Of a stretch of DNA of 54,507 nucleotides, positions 1 through 12,300 are shown one piece after another. The notes under the pieces were generated by a model that saw only the letters and a list, made by a program, of their open reading frames with translations, was not told the origin of the DNA and ran no database searches. The stretch is taken from positions 22,475 to 76,981 of the forward strand of contig CAMPET010000291.1 in assembly GCA_946803715.1 (NCBI GenBank). The letters run 5' to 3'. A program made the translations under genes and the position numbers. Source of the DNA: Beroe ovata (taxonomy: Eukaryota; Ctenophora; Nuda; Beroida; Beroidae). Within the stretch, counting starts at the first letter, position 1. The number at the start of each line of letters is the position of its first letter.

Positions 1-34
<34 letters not shown>
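1..34. repeat. (AC)n microsatellite at the window edge
   Basis: Pure AC dinucleotide repeat, probably within an intron of the unkempt-like gene. The intron downstream of the exon ending at 1666 also ends in (CA)n at an N, so this is likely the other side of the same microsatellite, where the assembly broke. Confidence 0.9.
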
Positions 35-36
<2 letters not shown>

Positions 37-706
37 CCCCAGCCAGGATTGTGACACACGATGTCTCTTGTTTCAGCAGCAGCAGCGAATGCGGTAAACG
101 GCCACTACCCGGCAGCAGCGGCAGCGGCACCTGGTCACATGACCGGTCACACCGGACCGATGCCGAGTGCCGAGTACAACGCCTCGCACGCCAACTTCTC
201 GTCAGTAGCGGCGGCGGCGGCAGTGGCTGACCACAACCAACACTCGGAGTACATGATGCTTAACGGGCTGCTCAACTCCACCACGGAACAGAGGAGAATC
301 AAAGCGGAGCAGGCAGTGCTGGACAACGCTAGAATGCTACAACAGGAGGTAGGGGGAGAGAGATACGCACACTTATAGTGTATGGTGAAATTCTGTGTGT
401 TGTCAGGTACTGTTTTTGGTCAATTCCGTTTGTAGTCAATTCTTTACTTAGTGAAGTACTGTATATAGTCAAGTTCTGTTTGTAGCTGCATTTTTGTACG
501 GTTTCACTGTGAAATACTAATAGTACATTGTGATATACTCAGATTCATGTTCTCACTCGATTGTGTTGTTTCAGCGAGTCATCATGAGCGAGTCCGTGGA
601 GACCCTCAAAGCTCTCCAAAAACTGACGAATTCCCTGCTGTACAACGCCAACAAACTCCCACTCAACTTCCTAGTCCACATCAAACAGCAGTTCAGTCGA
701 TCTCTT
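1..706 (+). other. Misplaced contig that duplicates 1743-2271
   Basis: Bases from about 172 to 706 reappear apparently without change at 1743-2271, introns included. The first copy ends at the N at 707 in the middle of an exon that continues normally in the second copy after 2271. The segment 1-171 is unique and carries the (AC)n, the splice acceptor and the exon start that are missing just after the N at 1742. The simplest reading is that this contig belongs between 1741 and 1743 and was placed in front by the assembler. It is not a real tandem duplication. Confidence 0.85.
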
Positions 707-3033
707 NACACACACACACACACACACATACACATACACATACACAAACACACAAACACAAACACACACCCTATTATCCCTCGTCGTTACCATGGTGAGT
801 TACCATGGTGATTCACCCCCTGTCAGATATACAAGAGTACGAGGTGTAAAGACATGCAGCAGTACCTGTTCTGTCCCCGTGGCCCGTTCTGCGCGTTCGC
901 TCACGACGATGACGAGGCGCAAGTCGTATACGACATTTCCGACACCAACTACCCCGACACCACATCGCCCCCTTCATCAGTAAGTTCGGTTTCCTCGTTG
1001 ATGTGCTGAGAAATTCGTGACTTTTCAGTATTGAATGAGAATCTCGTGATAGTCCCTAATAATGTAATTATCGGTTTTCTGCCTTGTGATATATTAACGA
1101 CACTCATGAGCATATATGAGGGTCAAAATTCTCACGCTGATAAAAGTGAATTACGACTGGTATCGATACGGAGTTGCTTGCGCAGGGAATTATCGGAGAC
1201 ATGCGGAGCCGCGCAAACACGTACACACCCGGACTGACTCTGGAGCCGCGCGCTCGGAGCGGCAGTAACGACAGTCGGATCCGATCACTGTCGCTGATAG
1301 AGTCGGCGATGCAGAATATGACCATGGCAGCAGCGTCCTCCTCACCCCACATTTCAGCTATCCCAATCCTCCCAGATAACAGAAACAGATCACAGTCACA
1401 GGTATAATGATCATAACACCGAGTTATTAATGACGATTATCTGACTCATTTCATATCCAAAGTGATGACATCATATTATCACGTCATATTGAAACTTCAG
1501 GGTAGTGGAGAGAATAACGTTGCAACGGAGCTAAGGGAATCGTCACCACGGACAACGGCCAACAAACTGGCTGCTGTACAACAGCAGCAACAACAGCAGC
1601 AACAGATGGCATACGATGCGGACCATGCTAACTTCTACAACAACGCGCCTCATGCCAACGAGATGGGTAATTGTGTGACGTCTTAATTTATTCTCTGAGT
1701 TGGGATCTAGATCACACACACACACACACACACACACACACNAACGCCTCGCACGCCAACTTCTCGTCAGTAGCGGCGGCGGCGGCAGTGGCTGACCACA
1801 ACCAACACTCGGAGTACATGATGCTTAACGGGCTGCTCAACTCCACCACGGAACAGAGGAGAATCAAAGCGGAGCAGGCAGTGCTGGACAACGCTAGAAT
1901 GCTACAACAGGAGGTAGGGGGAGAGAGATACGCACACTTATAGTGTATGGTGAAATTCTGTGTGTTGTCAGGTACTGTTTTTGGTCAATTCCGTTTGTAG
2001 TCAATTCTTTACTTAGTGAAGTACTGTATATAGTCAAGTTCTGTTTGTAGCTGCATTTTTGTACGGTTTCACTGTGAAATACTAATAGTACATTGTGATA
2101 TACTCAGATTCATGTTCTCACTCGATTGTGTTGTTTCAGCGAGTCATCATGAGCGAGTCCGTGGAGACCCTCAAAGCTCTCCAAAAACTGACGAATTCCC
2201 TGCTGTACAACGCCAACAAACTCCCACTCAACTTCCTAGTCCACATCAAACAGCAGTTCAGTCGATCTCTTGAGGAAATCAACTCTGTGAGTTAATAAGT
2301 GGACTATAGATAACTCACAGATGATTGTATACCATCCTGAATTTTCAAGAATTTGGAATTTCTGATAACGCACAGATGCAACAAGTGAAACAGTCGTTGT
2401 TAGTGAGTTAAAAACGTTTCAGTGTGACTCACTAACAACGACTGTTTCACTTGTTGCATCTGTGCGTTGCATCTGTGGTTATCAAAAATTCCAAATTCTT
2501 GATTTCTCATGCGACTGCTACAAACACCCAACTACTCCAACTCAATCCTGAATTTTGAAAGACTCATTATGAACACTTTGACTAATTAGTAATTATGATA
2601 CTTATCCTATACAGGTGTATGCAGTAAAGAAGCAAATGTCCTGCATTGTCTGCATGGACCGCCTCAAGAACGCTCTCATCCACCCCTGTTCTCACTACGT
2701 CGCTTGCCAGGTACAGAAACACGTCATCTGGTATAGTGTCACGTGACAAAAGCGCGGTATCACGTGACTATTTACACGTGTTTTGTGGTTTCGTTTACAA
2801 TCTGGAAGCGATGGAATAGCGGCACTGTCGTTTCCGGTGTTTTTATCGTCTCAGAATGTTTGATACTATAGAAATGCACCATGAAACCATTAATGAAATT
2901 ATAATGGCATCACTTTCCGCACGGTTTTTAAATTTAATGGGTTTATCCGCCATCTCAGGAATGTCTGAAAGCACACAAGTGCTGTCCGGTTTGCAATGAG
3001 ATTATCCAAAGAATATACAACGTCTCTGTTTAG
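77..3033 (+). CDS. UNK: Unkempt-like CCCH zinc-finger/RING protein, 3' part of gene
   Basis: Exons in true protein order: 827-979, 1186-1401, 1501-1666, 77-348 (partial repeat 1743-1913), 2140-2286 (partial repeat 575-706), 2615-2710, 2959-3033. All phases agree in this order. Exon 827-979 holds a CCCH finger with the signature CPRGPFCAFAH, which I associate with the Unkempt family of RNA-binding translational regulators. Low-complexity Ser/Gln/Ala-rich exons and a helical segment follow. The last two exons form a RING-type finger (CIVC, HPCSHYVAC, CCPVC), and the protein ends 12 residues after the last cysteine. Upstream exons, presumably with the other CCCH fingers, lie left of the window. 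Seen: the fingers and exon order. Inferred: identity as Unkempt rather than another CCCH-RING protein. Confidence 0.72.
708..765. repeat. (AC)n-rich microsatellite after N at 707
   Basis: CA-rich repeat with interruptions immediately right of the single N at 707. It lies in the intron before the CCCH exon at 827 and marks a contig edge. Confidence 0.85.
1710..1742. repeat. (CA)n microsatellite ending at an assembly gap
   Basis: CA repeat in the intron after the exon 1501-1666. It runs into the N at 1742, and coding sequence resumes directly at 1743 with no splice acceptor, which shows that sequence is missing here. Confidence 0.9.
2346..2501. repeat. Intronic foldback (hairpin) element
   Basis: Bases 2372-2408 are the exact reverse complement of 2427-2463 (37 bp), with an 18-base loop. 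The pairing extends outwards imperfectly to about 2346 and 2501, and the right arm carries an extra 12-base direct repeat. No open frame lies inside. It resembles a short foldback MITE in an intron of the unkempt-like gene. Confidence 0.85.
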
Positions 3034-3417
3034 CGAGGTCACCATGTCCGCTTCTGATACATGTTCGACTTTGTTAGAAAGAAACCATCGGTTATTGGAA
3101 AATCGATACGGTGAGTCACTCTTATAGCCAGACTTCATTCCGTTACTTGGAACCATTCAACAGCAACCTTCCTCGAGCAACATTTGTTGAGTGCACAACT
3201 CCACGGACCCTCCACTATGATAGATAGTCATTGGGAAGACTAATTGTTATGTTAATAAGGATTATTTCAATAATCATAGATAAATGATAACTCGCTGTAC
3301 ACGCAAATAATACTTAGTAGCGACGAAGACTGGTTCGAATTTTGGATTATATTTATTTTTCTATATCTCAGAAACTAGATATCGCTGGTATACAGCCGTA
3401 CTGAGCTTTTGTAATCT

Positions 3418-3423
3418 AATAAA
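3418..3423 (+). promoter_or_regulatory. Candidate poly(A) signal AATAAA for the unkempt-like gene
   Basis: AATAAA about 385 bases after the stop codon at 3033. This is the motif only; no cleavage data. Confidence 0.35.
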
Positions 3424-5029
3424 GTTTGGTATAGATTTTTAGCTTATAGAAGAAGAAATATGTAACATTATCATAGTAGTAGTGTGTCAGTAGAATATGT
3501 TAAGTAAAGATCTTATATAATACGGCGTGACCTTATTATAATTAATATTATTTGAAAGAAATTTTTTAGAATACTTTTTTAGATCTTTTTGAGTTCTAAA
3601 AAACCAGCTGTTGGTACGTAGCAAACATTTCTGTCGCTCGGGAAAAACTAACTCTCGAGTTTGAAATACAATCAGGCGTGTAATTGTTGTGATTTAAAGC
3701 TAGTAATTAACCGTGTTAATTATAAATTAGCCCTTGTTATTCCGTGCAATATGTTTTACCATCAAATCAATTAACTGTCATACACTTGGTGAATATTGCA
3801 CGGGATAAGCATGAAATAAACTCGTTTGCAGTCATACTCAGCGATCACCCGATGGGGTTCCTGGTCAAGTTATCTCAATATGTTTACTCTCACCCAATTT
3901 TCTACTCGCAGTAAGTGGCGAGAGTAATTTTTGAAAAATTTGTCTTGATCCGAAACCTCTGGTATGGCTGTAGGCCCACCCTAACTATTATAAAGCTTAC
4001 CATATTGGAATGATTATTAGTCCAGCTTCCAGCTGGAGAAGTTATATTTGAATCAAAGTTTCCATCTTCAAATCGCCGACCTTTAGCGATACGATACATA
4101 GCAAATGTTATCTGTCCACTATTTGCACGCCCACATATTGTCTCCAGCGATGAGCTGTTGGTATAATTCAGTTACGGCAGGGACATTGGCTTGAGCTGAG
4201 GTGCGAGTTAGAACTGAATAGCATCTTTTCGAGTGTGAACCATTTAGCTCAAGTGATGAGTATCGTTGGGGAAGATATTTCAAGATTTCAATCAAGTTGT
4301 TTGAACCCTGTTAACTTATCTCGGAAGATGTAGCTTTTTGAAATATTATTGCTTGATAATTTGATCGCCATCAACTTCAAGTAGAATACAGGCAATACAG
4401 GAAGCATTAATAAAGTGTCGTTCAAGATTCTCTTTAGTTCTTTTTGCGTTGGAAATGCCTTATCTGCTGCGACAGCGAAAAGTTGGAATACATGCCATTT
4501 CAAATCAAATACCTTCAACGTTACAAAGTATTCATAGGATTAGTCATTGCTTATGGTTACTGTTCTTTTATCGAATATCAGGCAAGCGACCACTATTTGT
4601 TGCAGTATGAGTACAGATTAGTCATAGGGTTTACTGTGAATAAGTGATCGTGATTTGGGTCAATATGCGATAGCGTTAGAGATAGCAACGTTCAGTTAAA
4701 CTATAGTTATGTAAAACATGAGTAAGAGTTTTCCATGATTTAAGTTTCTAGTCAATGTCTTATTCAATGTAATGGTGATTCCGATTGGTTGATATGGAAA
4801 ATGCTTGGACTTGAGTGTAGTGCCAAGTATCACGTTTAAATATTGTTCAACCCAATGATTTAACCAAAGATGTCGATGTTTTAATTCGAAATCGTATCAA
4901 ATATTCAAATAATATCCATTCTTTATCATTATCATTCTTTTGTCTAGTTTTGGCTTACAACTGAGGGTTCACTTTGACATTCCACTGTTACTGTTCCCAG
5001 GCCGCACGATTCGTGATCCAATTAATACT

Positions 5030-6083
5030 CCGCAAGCGCTGCGTCTGCATGTGACTTTGTCGATTGATGATAGACCCCATGTCGAAAATCTCGTTTCGCG
5101 CGCGACGCAACCGCGCAAACTTATTCTCACTCTTTGCCTGTCTTACCGGATGTCATGATATATCTGTCCATGTCCAAGGCCACTGTCGAACGCCGAAACG
5201 ATCGCAATCATGAAAGCAAGCCGCGCGCGCGAAACAGCTGAGGACAGATAACATCCGCTTACTCTTAGTGGCCTGCATGCCATGGTATTAGCGATCTAAC
5301 CTAACGCGATCCGAGCGCGAGCGCCTCAGCGCGCGCCAGTGCAGTTAGCCTGTGCAGAACTGCACACGTTGTCTGGCGATGCTACTGCTGAACCGCTGAT
5401 GCAAGCCGCGAAGAATGAGTTTGCGCCGCGCGCGCAAAACGATCATTCTCGACAGGGTATATCATCAACCGACAAGTGCACACGAAATGATCTGTACTCT
5501 GTGATTTGAAATTTGTCGTAATATGTTTCTGTCGTGCAACACAGAAACATCTTGTGGCGAACGCGAAACTTAGTTTTGCTTACCCAAGCCGCTCGAATGC
5601 CGCTGTAACACTGAATCCTAGCAATTTTTGGTATGTCTCTCANGATCAGCTCATCGAGATCTACCAAAAAAGGCTAGGGCCTCAAAAAGTTAGAAAAAAG
5701 GGCGCACCCTATTACGCCGCGCGTACGCTTCGTGGCCTGCATGCCATGGCATTAGCGATCTAACCTAGCTAGCGCGGCGCGAGTGCCTCAGCTCAGCTCA
5801 GCGCGGCGCGAGTGCAGCTGTTAGCCTGTGCACACGTTTTCTGGCGATGCAGATGCATGCTACTGCTCATCCGCTGATGCAAGCCGCGAAGAATGAGTTT
5901 GCGCCGCGACGCGCACGCGAAACGATCATTCTCGACAGGGTCTATCATCAATCGACAAGTGCACACGAAATGATCTGTACTCTGTGATTTGAAATGTCGT
6001 AATATGTTTCTGTCGTACAGCACAGAAACATCTTGTGGCGTGGCGAAACTTAGTTTTGATTACCCAAGCCGCTCGAATGCGCA
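5030..6083. repeat. CG-rich repeat block with a duplicated ~340-bp segment across an N
   Basis: Segments about 5268-5601 and 5733-6080 align along their length with small differences, on either side of the N at 5643. Both contain the shared motif GTTTGCGCC..., then GAC-AGGGT and ATCATC (5419-5476 and 5897-5959). An inverted copy of the motif lies at about 5058-5120. The same motif recurs near 29 kb and 51 kb, so it is a dispersed repeat; the local pair may be two haplotypes placed in tandem. Confidence 0.75.
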
Positions 6084-6348
6084 CTTCTACATAAATCTTC
6101 AATAATTTTGAATTGGAGAACCAATATTGAAAATTTCATCAAGTTATCTCAAAAAACACACATCGTTGTTTGATGTTTTTCACTTATTTTTGACACACCT
6201 ATTGTGATCCCATGCTGCATGTAACTTAGCCTCTAGGTGGCATGTAATCCATTTGTTCATGTTACTTCAAATTTTCATTGGCAATCCTCTTGCCACTAGA
6301 ACAGCCATTTCTTTTCTAACTTGTTTAATTTGTAACCCATTCAGCTGT

Positions 6349-9300
6349 ATGTCCAAAGATGGCATCCCAGATGTTCTCAGTACACACTTGTTCAGACGTA
6401 GTCGGGCTCCTGTTCGCTGTAGAGCATGCGAAAACTTTGTGTACATAAAAGGCAGAGAGTGTCAAAAATGTGGAATAGTATTCCACAGAAAATGCTTGAA
6501 GAGTTTGTCAATCAAATGTGCTGGACATCCACTGCCTCATAAGGTTCTTAAAGAATTGTATTGTTTGAAAGTCAACCCATGAACGAAATTTCTGGAGAAT
6601 TACCATAAACCTCCAATTCCCTGAGGTACCAACATTTGGAGTGGATTTCTCAACTCATCTTTGTGCTACTCATTGTACTATCCCATATGTGGTATTCAAA
6701 TGCATAAAGCACATAGAGGCATATGGGATAAATATCAAGGTAACATTGTTGCTTACAATTCTCAAATAGTTCCACAGGAATGTGAAATAGTTTATTCTTA
6801 GAGCTTCTCATCAGCCAAAACATCTACAGGGCATCTATAGGGTTGCTGGTGCCAAAAGCAAGATGCAAAGTCTATGCCGTAGTTTTGAAAATGGTTTGGA
6901 TTTGGTGGAACTGAATGATAAATCTCCGCATCTGGTGTCATCTGTTTTGAAACTTTACTTGAGACAGGTTGCTAATATGAAATATCATATTATTAACAAG
7001 TGCCACACTTAAGATTGATGAAGCTCTCTTACAATTATATTTCAGTTACCCGAACCTCTGCTTCTCCACTCCAATTATGATGAGCTAATTCGGATAGCTC
7101 TCAAGTACCAGGAAAATACAGCTGAAGTAGCAATTCCTCTTGAAATGCTGAGGACTGTGTTGATATCTCTTCCCAAGGCACATCGTTTTACCCTCCGTTT
7201 TATTATTGAACACCTTCACAGAGTTACTCAGAGTGAAGTAAGGGACACTCAAAAGAAAATTGGACTGAATACAAAAAGTGTAGACATAGTTATTGCTAAA
7301 TAATGAATAAGTTGTTCAAATCTTGATGATTGGATCTGATCAATTTCAGGAGTACAATCAGATGAACCCACTTAACCTTGGAATTGTGTTTGGACCCACC
7401 CTGATCAGACCAAAACATGAGCACTCCTCAACCAGTATAGTCCACATAAATCATCACAGCATGATCACTCAGCTTCTTATCGAGAACCCAAACCTGTTTG
7501 AGGTAAGATATGAATGATAGTAACCTAGTATCGCCTAGTTTCCAAGACCAGTGCTCATTATCTTTATGACAACCTTGCGAGACAGTTGCTTAGTGCTTAT
7601 GTAATATGTATACTTCACTTGCAGCTTATCCAGTTATGCACTGCATGACTGAGTGTATTTGCAATAAATACAGTGAAATGTTATACTTCGTATGTGTGTG
7701 TGTGTGTGTGTATGTGTGACAGAGCAGGTACTTTTGTATGGTATTCACACTTCAATCCCAGCTTGAGTAGAAGTAGTGTGGTAATTTACACGTGTCTGAG
7801 GATTGCAATTGTAGTGATTCGAGTCTAAATATCAGCATTTTTCTGCAAATGTAAGATCCAAATTAACCGAATCACTGTGTGTTTTGGCCAGTCCTCATAC
7901 AATGTACATTAACAGATCCCCGAGGAGCAGAGTGAATATGGGAGGTACAGAGAAAACCCAAAGGTGGCATCCATGTCTGATGTGTTGCCTATAAAAACCA
8001 GAGATAGCATCAAGTTTATCACACAGGTAATGAGATGATTGAGCTTTTCACCGTCGCACCATGCCCCACGTTACGACGCCATGTTTGCTGAAGCCTACAG
8101 GCGTCCACTCCTATTCTTTAGTACACTCGATCCCTACTGTCAAGTCTCCTATTCGTTGTGCCTATCTTCGTATAATACCCCACTCCCCCATGCCCCACCC
8201 CGTACATCACTCCACTCCCCCCATGCTACACACCCAAACATCACCCCACTCCCCCCGTGCTCCACCCCAAGNCAATACCCAAATAACAACCCCACTCCCC
8301 CCATGCTCCACACCCATCCCTCCCCAGGACGACGAATACGTGGACTACATTCAGAGCTGCCTCAACAAGAGGACCAGGAATAAGCCCGGTAAAGGGGGCA
8401 GGGGCATGGCTGGCAAGACTGCTTCCGAACCGAATGTCTTAGAGGTATGCATGATTATTATATGTCTGCGTTACCTAATACCTATAACATTGATATTTGA
8501 TGATTAAAAGAAAACCCCCTTGCTTGATGGTCACGCAGTTCGAGCGGCATGTAGGTCTCTATTTTAATACCAGCTACATTGAATACAATAACAGACTTTC
8601 ATTAATCTTCAAATGGATGAAGGTTAATAAATCTGGTCATATATGGCAGGAACAGCAATATTCGTGATCGATCAATTGATTGGACCTTGGTCTCTGGGCT
8701 TGACCTTAGATCGCAAATTTGTTTATTTCATCCTTATGGAAGCTGTAGATATCACCACTTGAGTAGGGAGCTAGCGATACTAATTCTTGAGTTGGGAGCT
8801 ACAGATGCAAATTTTTGAGCTGAGAGCTAGGGTCGCTACTCGCTACTCATCTAGTTGAGAGCTTGCGATACTACTGCTGATACTAAACTGCTGATACTTA
8901 CCGCTCTCTCTCTCCCACTCTCAGATGAGTAACAAGACGAAGTTGGTTGCCCCAATGTTCCCCGGCGAGGGAAGCGAGTATGTGGCAAGTGACGAATCTC
9001 ACAACCGGATACTACGTGCGTTCAGTGAACCCTCCAAATGTGACGACTCGGACAGTCCTGTAACTCCAGTGAGTCACAACTGTGGTTGTTGCCATGGAAA
9101 CAGGGAAATTATGATACAACAAAAACACCAAAAACCAAAAAGAAAATATTGTTTTCAATCCCCAGGACTACGGGTTGACGGCTAGGAGTGATATCAGTAA
9201 TATGTCAAGTGAAATGAGCAGCTCCGAGAACTTCCTTGATTCGACGGATGATGCCTCCTTCCCTGATACTGATGAGGTATGAAACCCTCTTTATTATCGT

Positions 9301-12300
9301 GCGGTAAACATGCACTCATTATCACACGCCTCTTCCGCCATACACGTGCGTTGCCGAGATGTTTTTTACGTACAAAAGTAGCGAATTGTTTCGAAATAGA
9401 TCAAAAAACAATGGCCCAATGTCTTATTACACTGCTGAAAATTTATTTGATACTGATGAATAAAAGCAATATTTCGTAATGGTAGAAAAGTTCTAACAAG
9501 TCAGATTACATTTCCTCATATCGATTTCCATACTTGCACATTTAAGAAATGCTGGCCATTCATCGTTCATTCTATCTTCTCGATCGTGCTTCTTGCAAGA
9601 AGGGATAAGTGACTGGAATCCTGGGAATTGTATCACGCTATTTTACTATCGTATGAATTTCAACGTATATGTTGAGATAGAGGTTGCGACTGGAGTGTAA
9701 TTCCTTGAATAAGTGGATAATCCCCTTACCGTTGTGTATACAATCAAAGAAGAAGTCCTCAATTTCGCACGCTTCACAGTTAGGGTTCCGATCGACAATT
9801 GTCTTCACGAAATCTGAATACCGAGTGTCCAGGGCTCCACTTTCCGAAGTTGTTGGAGCAGTAGGTTGTGACTGCGTCATTACCACAAGTAGGAACATGC
9901 AAATGAGATGTGACGTCATGTTTCTTCCAGTACGCAGATAGGTCAGATTCAAGCGTCGCGAATGTTGTAAGATCTTAAACAAATGAAGCGCATGAATACA
10001 TGTTCGTAGGGTTTATATTAGGTGACGGTCTCAAGATTCGAACTCGGATCGATGAATTGAGCCGCGTTACATATTATTATCCTCCACTGATTGCCTCAAT
10101 TTTAAGGGAATCCAAAGCGTGTCATCTGATGATCGATATTGTAGATTTAGAGTGATCTGAGTATGATCTGTGCGATCTGAGTGTGATCTCTGTATGATTC
10201 ATCCGAAATTCGACGCAAAGGTGATCCAATTCTGTAATTGTACAATGTACATGATAGAGTTAGAACTTAACTTTGAGTCAATGCGTTAGTCGACTCTCTA
10301 CGCTGCTTCTACATGTAAACAGATGTCATGATAGAGTACATTTGATGTACAATCGTATGTTCTGCAATCTACACGCTGTTCATTTATCAAAGTGAGCATG
10401 GATTTGTTCATGTGTCAGTTATGGATAGTGAAATGGATCATGCATGTAAATTGTAATATGATACTGATTATCTGACCTCGACCGTCAAAGGTGCGGTTGT
10501 GGAAGCACAATCAGTTAATCATTTCACATGCGAAACACCCAGTCACTAATTGTGGAATGAATTTTACCGAGAGTGAAGCCAAGGATATTATTGTATGACT
10601 AGGCTTGTCATTCATCGGTCCAATCATTTCCTATGTAAATCAATTTTTGGCAAATAGGTGGTCACTGGTCCGGTAGACTGTTTCATATCCGAATGACAGC
10701 CATTTTGCATTTCGTGTGACGTAATGCTCTGGTGAAATGTCATGGTGTGAGTAATGAATATAAGTGGATATTAATTGCAATTCGCAAAAACTGACTATCA
10801 CTTTGTCGTGATTTAACACATTGACGGATTGAGCCCGCTATGAAGAACCGCTAAAACCACTGGCGGATTTGATAATTGAATCTTCCATTTCACTAGAATA
10901 TAGGATTACTGATGTGTCATGTGACGTAAAATAAAGATCTGCCAGCTGTTGAGACTATCTGGAGCACTATCTTATACTTCGTATCTATCTATATATTTCG
11001 TATCTAGCGAGCTGTTTTCCAAGAATGTTCAAATAATTAAAGCAGTGAGATTATTGCTATTTCTTCACACGATTGCGGTACACCGATCTTTTCGAGTAAC
11101 AGCATAATGTTACAGTATACTATTTATGGAACGAACTGTCACTCCAATATATTGTGTTACATTGCACTTGTTTATGAACTATGATTATGCCGTGTATGGA
11201 CATTTCAAGTTTCCTAATTCCCTTGTATTTGGAGAGCGGGGAGTTACGCCTTTCACTTCCACTACAACAGATTGAGATGCTGCTATCCTAAGCCCATAGC
11301 ACCAGAATACCTGACTTATACCTGGATTCCAGCTTGTCAGAAACTACTCGTTACAGTATGGCCAAGTGTGACAGGGAATATTATGCCACATAACTCATGT
11401 TTTGTAGGTAGCATACCCGTTGAAAGTTGGCATTCATCAAGATTCTCTGCCATAATTCAGACAACTGTTTAATTTGAACGCATTATCACAGACTTTTTCA
11501 GTCGAATATGTGGCTATCAACTTAGGGAGTTGCATGTCACATTGTCACAATTTCTTGTGGAATTCTACGTAACGCGCAAGGATTTTTACGTGTCGTTGAT
11601 CGCGCTGCAGTTGAAATTAGTGCGCGTGCGTACACCGTTAGTTCTTGATTTACGGAATGCACGCGCTACGGCCTTGACATTATTTTCACAAGCGTAATTG
11701 ACCATGAATTGGTAAGCTTCGTTAAAATGCAAATCAGCAAATAGTGAGTTTTCACATGGGAATTGTGAAAGCGCTATGAACATCACGATCATAAAAGACA
11801 AAAACTGCGTCGGCCGGGAATCGAACCCGGGCCTCCCGCGTGGCAGGCGAGAATTGTACCACTCAACCACCGACGCTTGTTATAATATGCAAAATGCATA
11901 ATCTTATATCCGAGTTTGCCGTTATGCTGTCTTCGCTATAAATTCTCGTACTCATACTTTTTTCCCTCAGGACGAAACGTATCTTCAAGAATACGTAGCT
12001 CAACAGTTGCACAGTGTGAAAGCGCGTCTGCAAGTGTTGCGGACTTACAGTATCAGTACGAGTGATAGTGACGAAGTGGATGGGACCTTGCTGAATGTGA
12101 AATGTGTCCAATCTTCTCAGGTAACGATTCATATCAATGTTCGATAGTAAAGCTGTCATAATGTATATCTGCTCGCATGTCCTAAAATAATGGTTGAGAT
12201 ATTGTGAGATTCCAATGACAAATCCTGAATGAAACATCACATTCTGAATGAAAGTCCTCGACTAAGTGTTTCGATCCGTTCCGAATTGGACCAATAGTCA

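Larger units (their letters stand above)
3034..6344. other. Intergenic/5' region, no supported gene
   Basis: About 3.3 kb between the unkempt stop and the RhoGAP C1 exon. The left 1.9 kb is AT-rich and has no frame I would call coding. From about 5030 it becomes CG-rich with dispersed repeats and a duplicated block around the N at 5643. A possible small exon (ATG at 3044, donor GTGAGT at 3112) is the only gene-like trace. Confidence 0.6.

Noticed and set aside
10030-10060. TTCGAACTCGGATC resembling a tRNA T-arm
   Set aside because: No matching acceptor, D or anticodon arms around it.
11586-11870. Minus-strand ORF of 94 codons over the tRNA
   Set aside because: Its start is the tRNA gene read as protein (MVEWYNSRLPRGRPGFDSRPT is the usual tRNA-Gly artefact).
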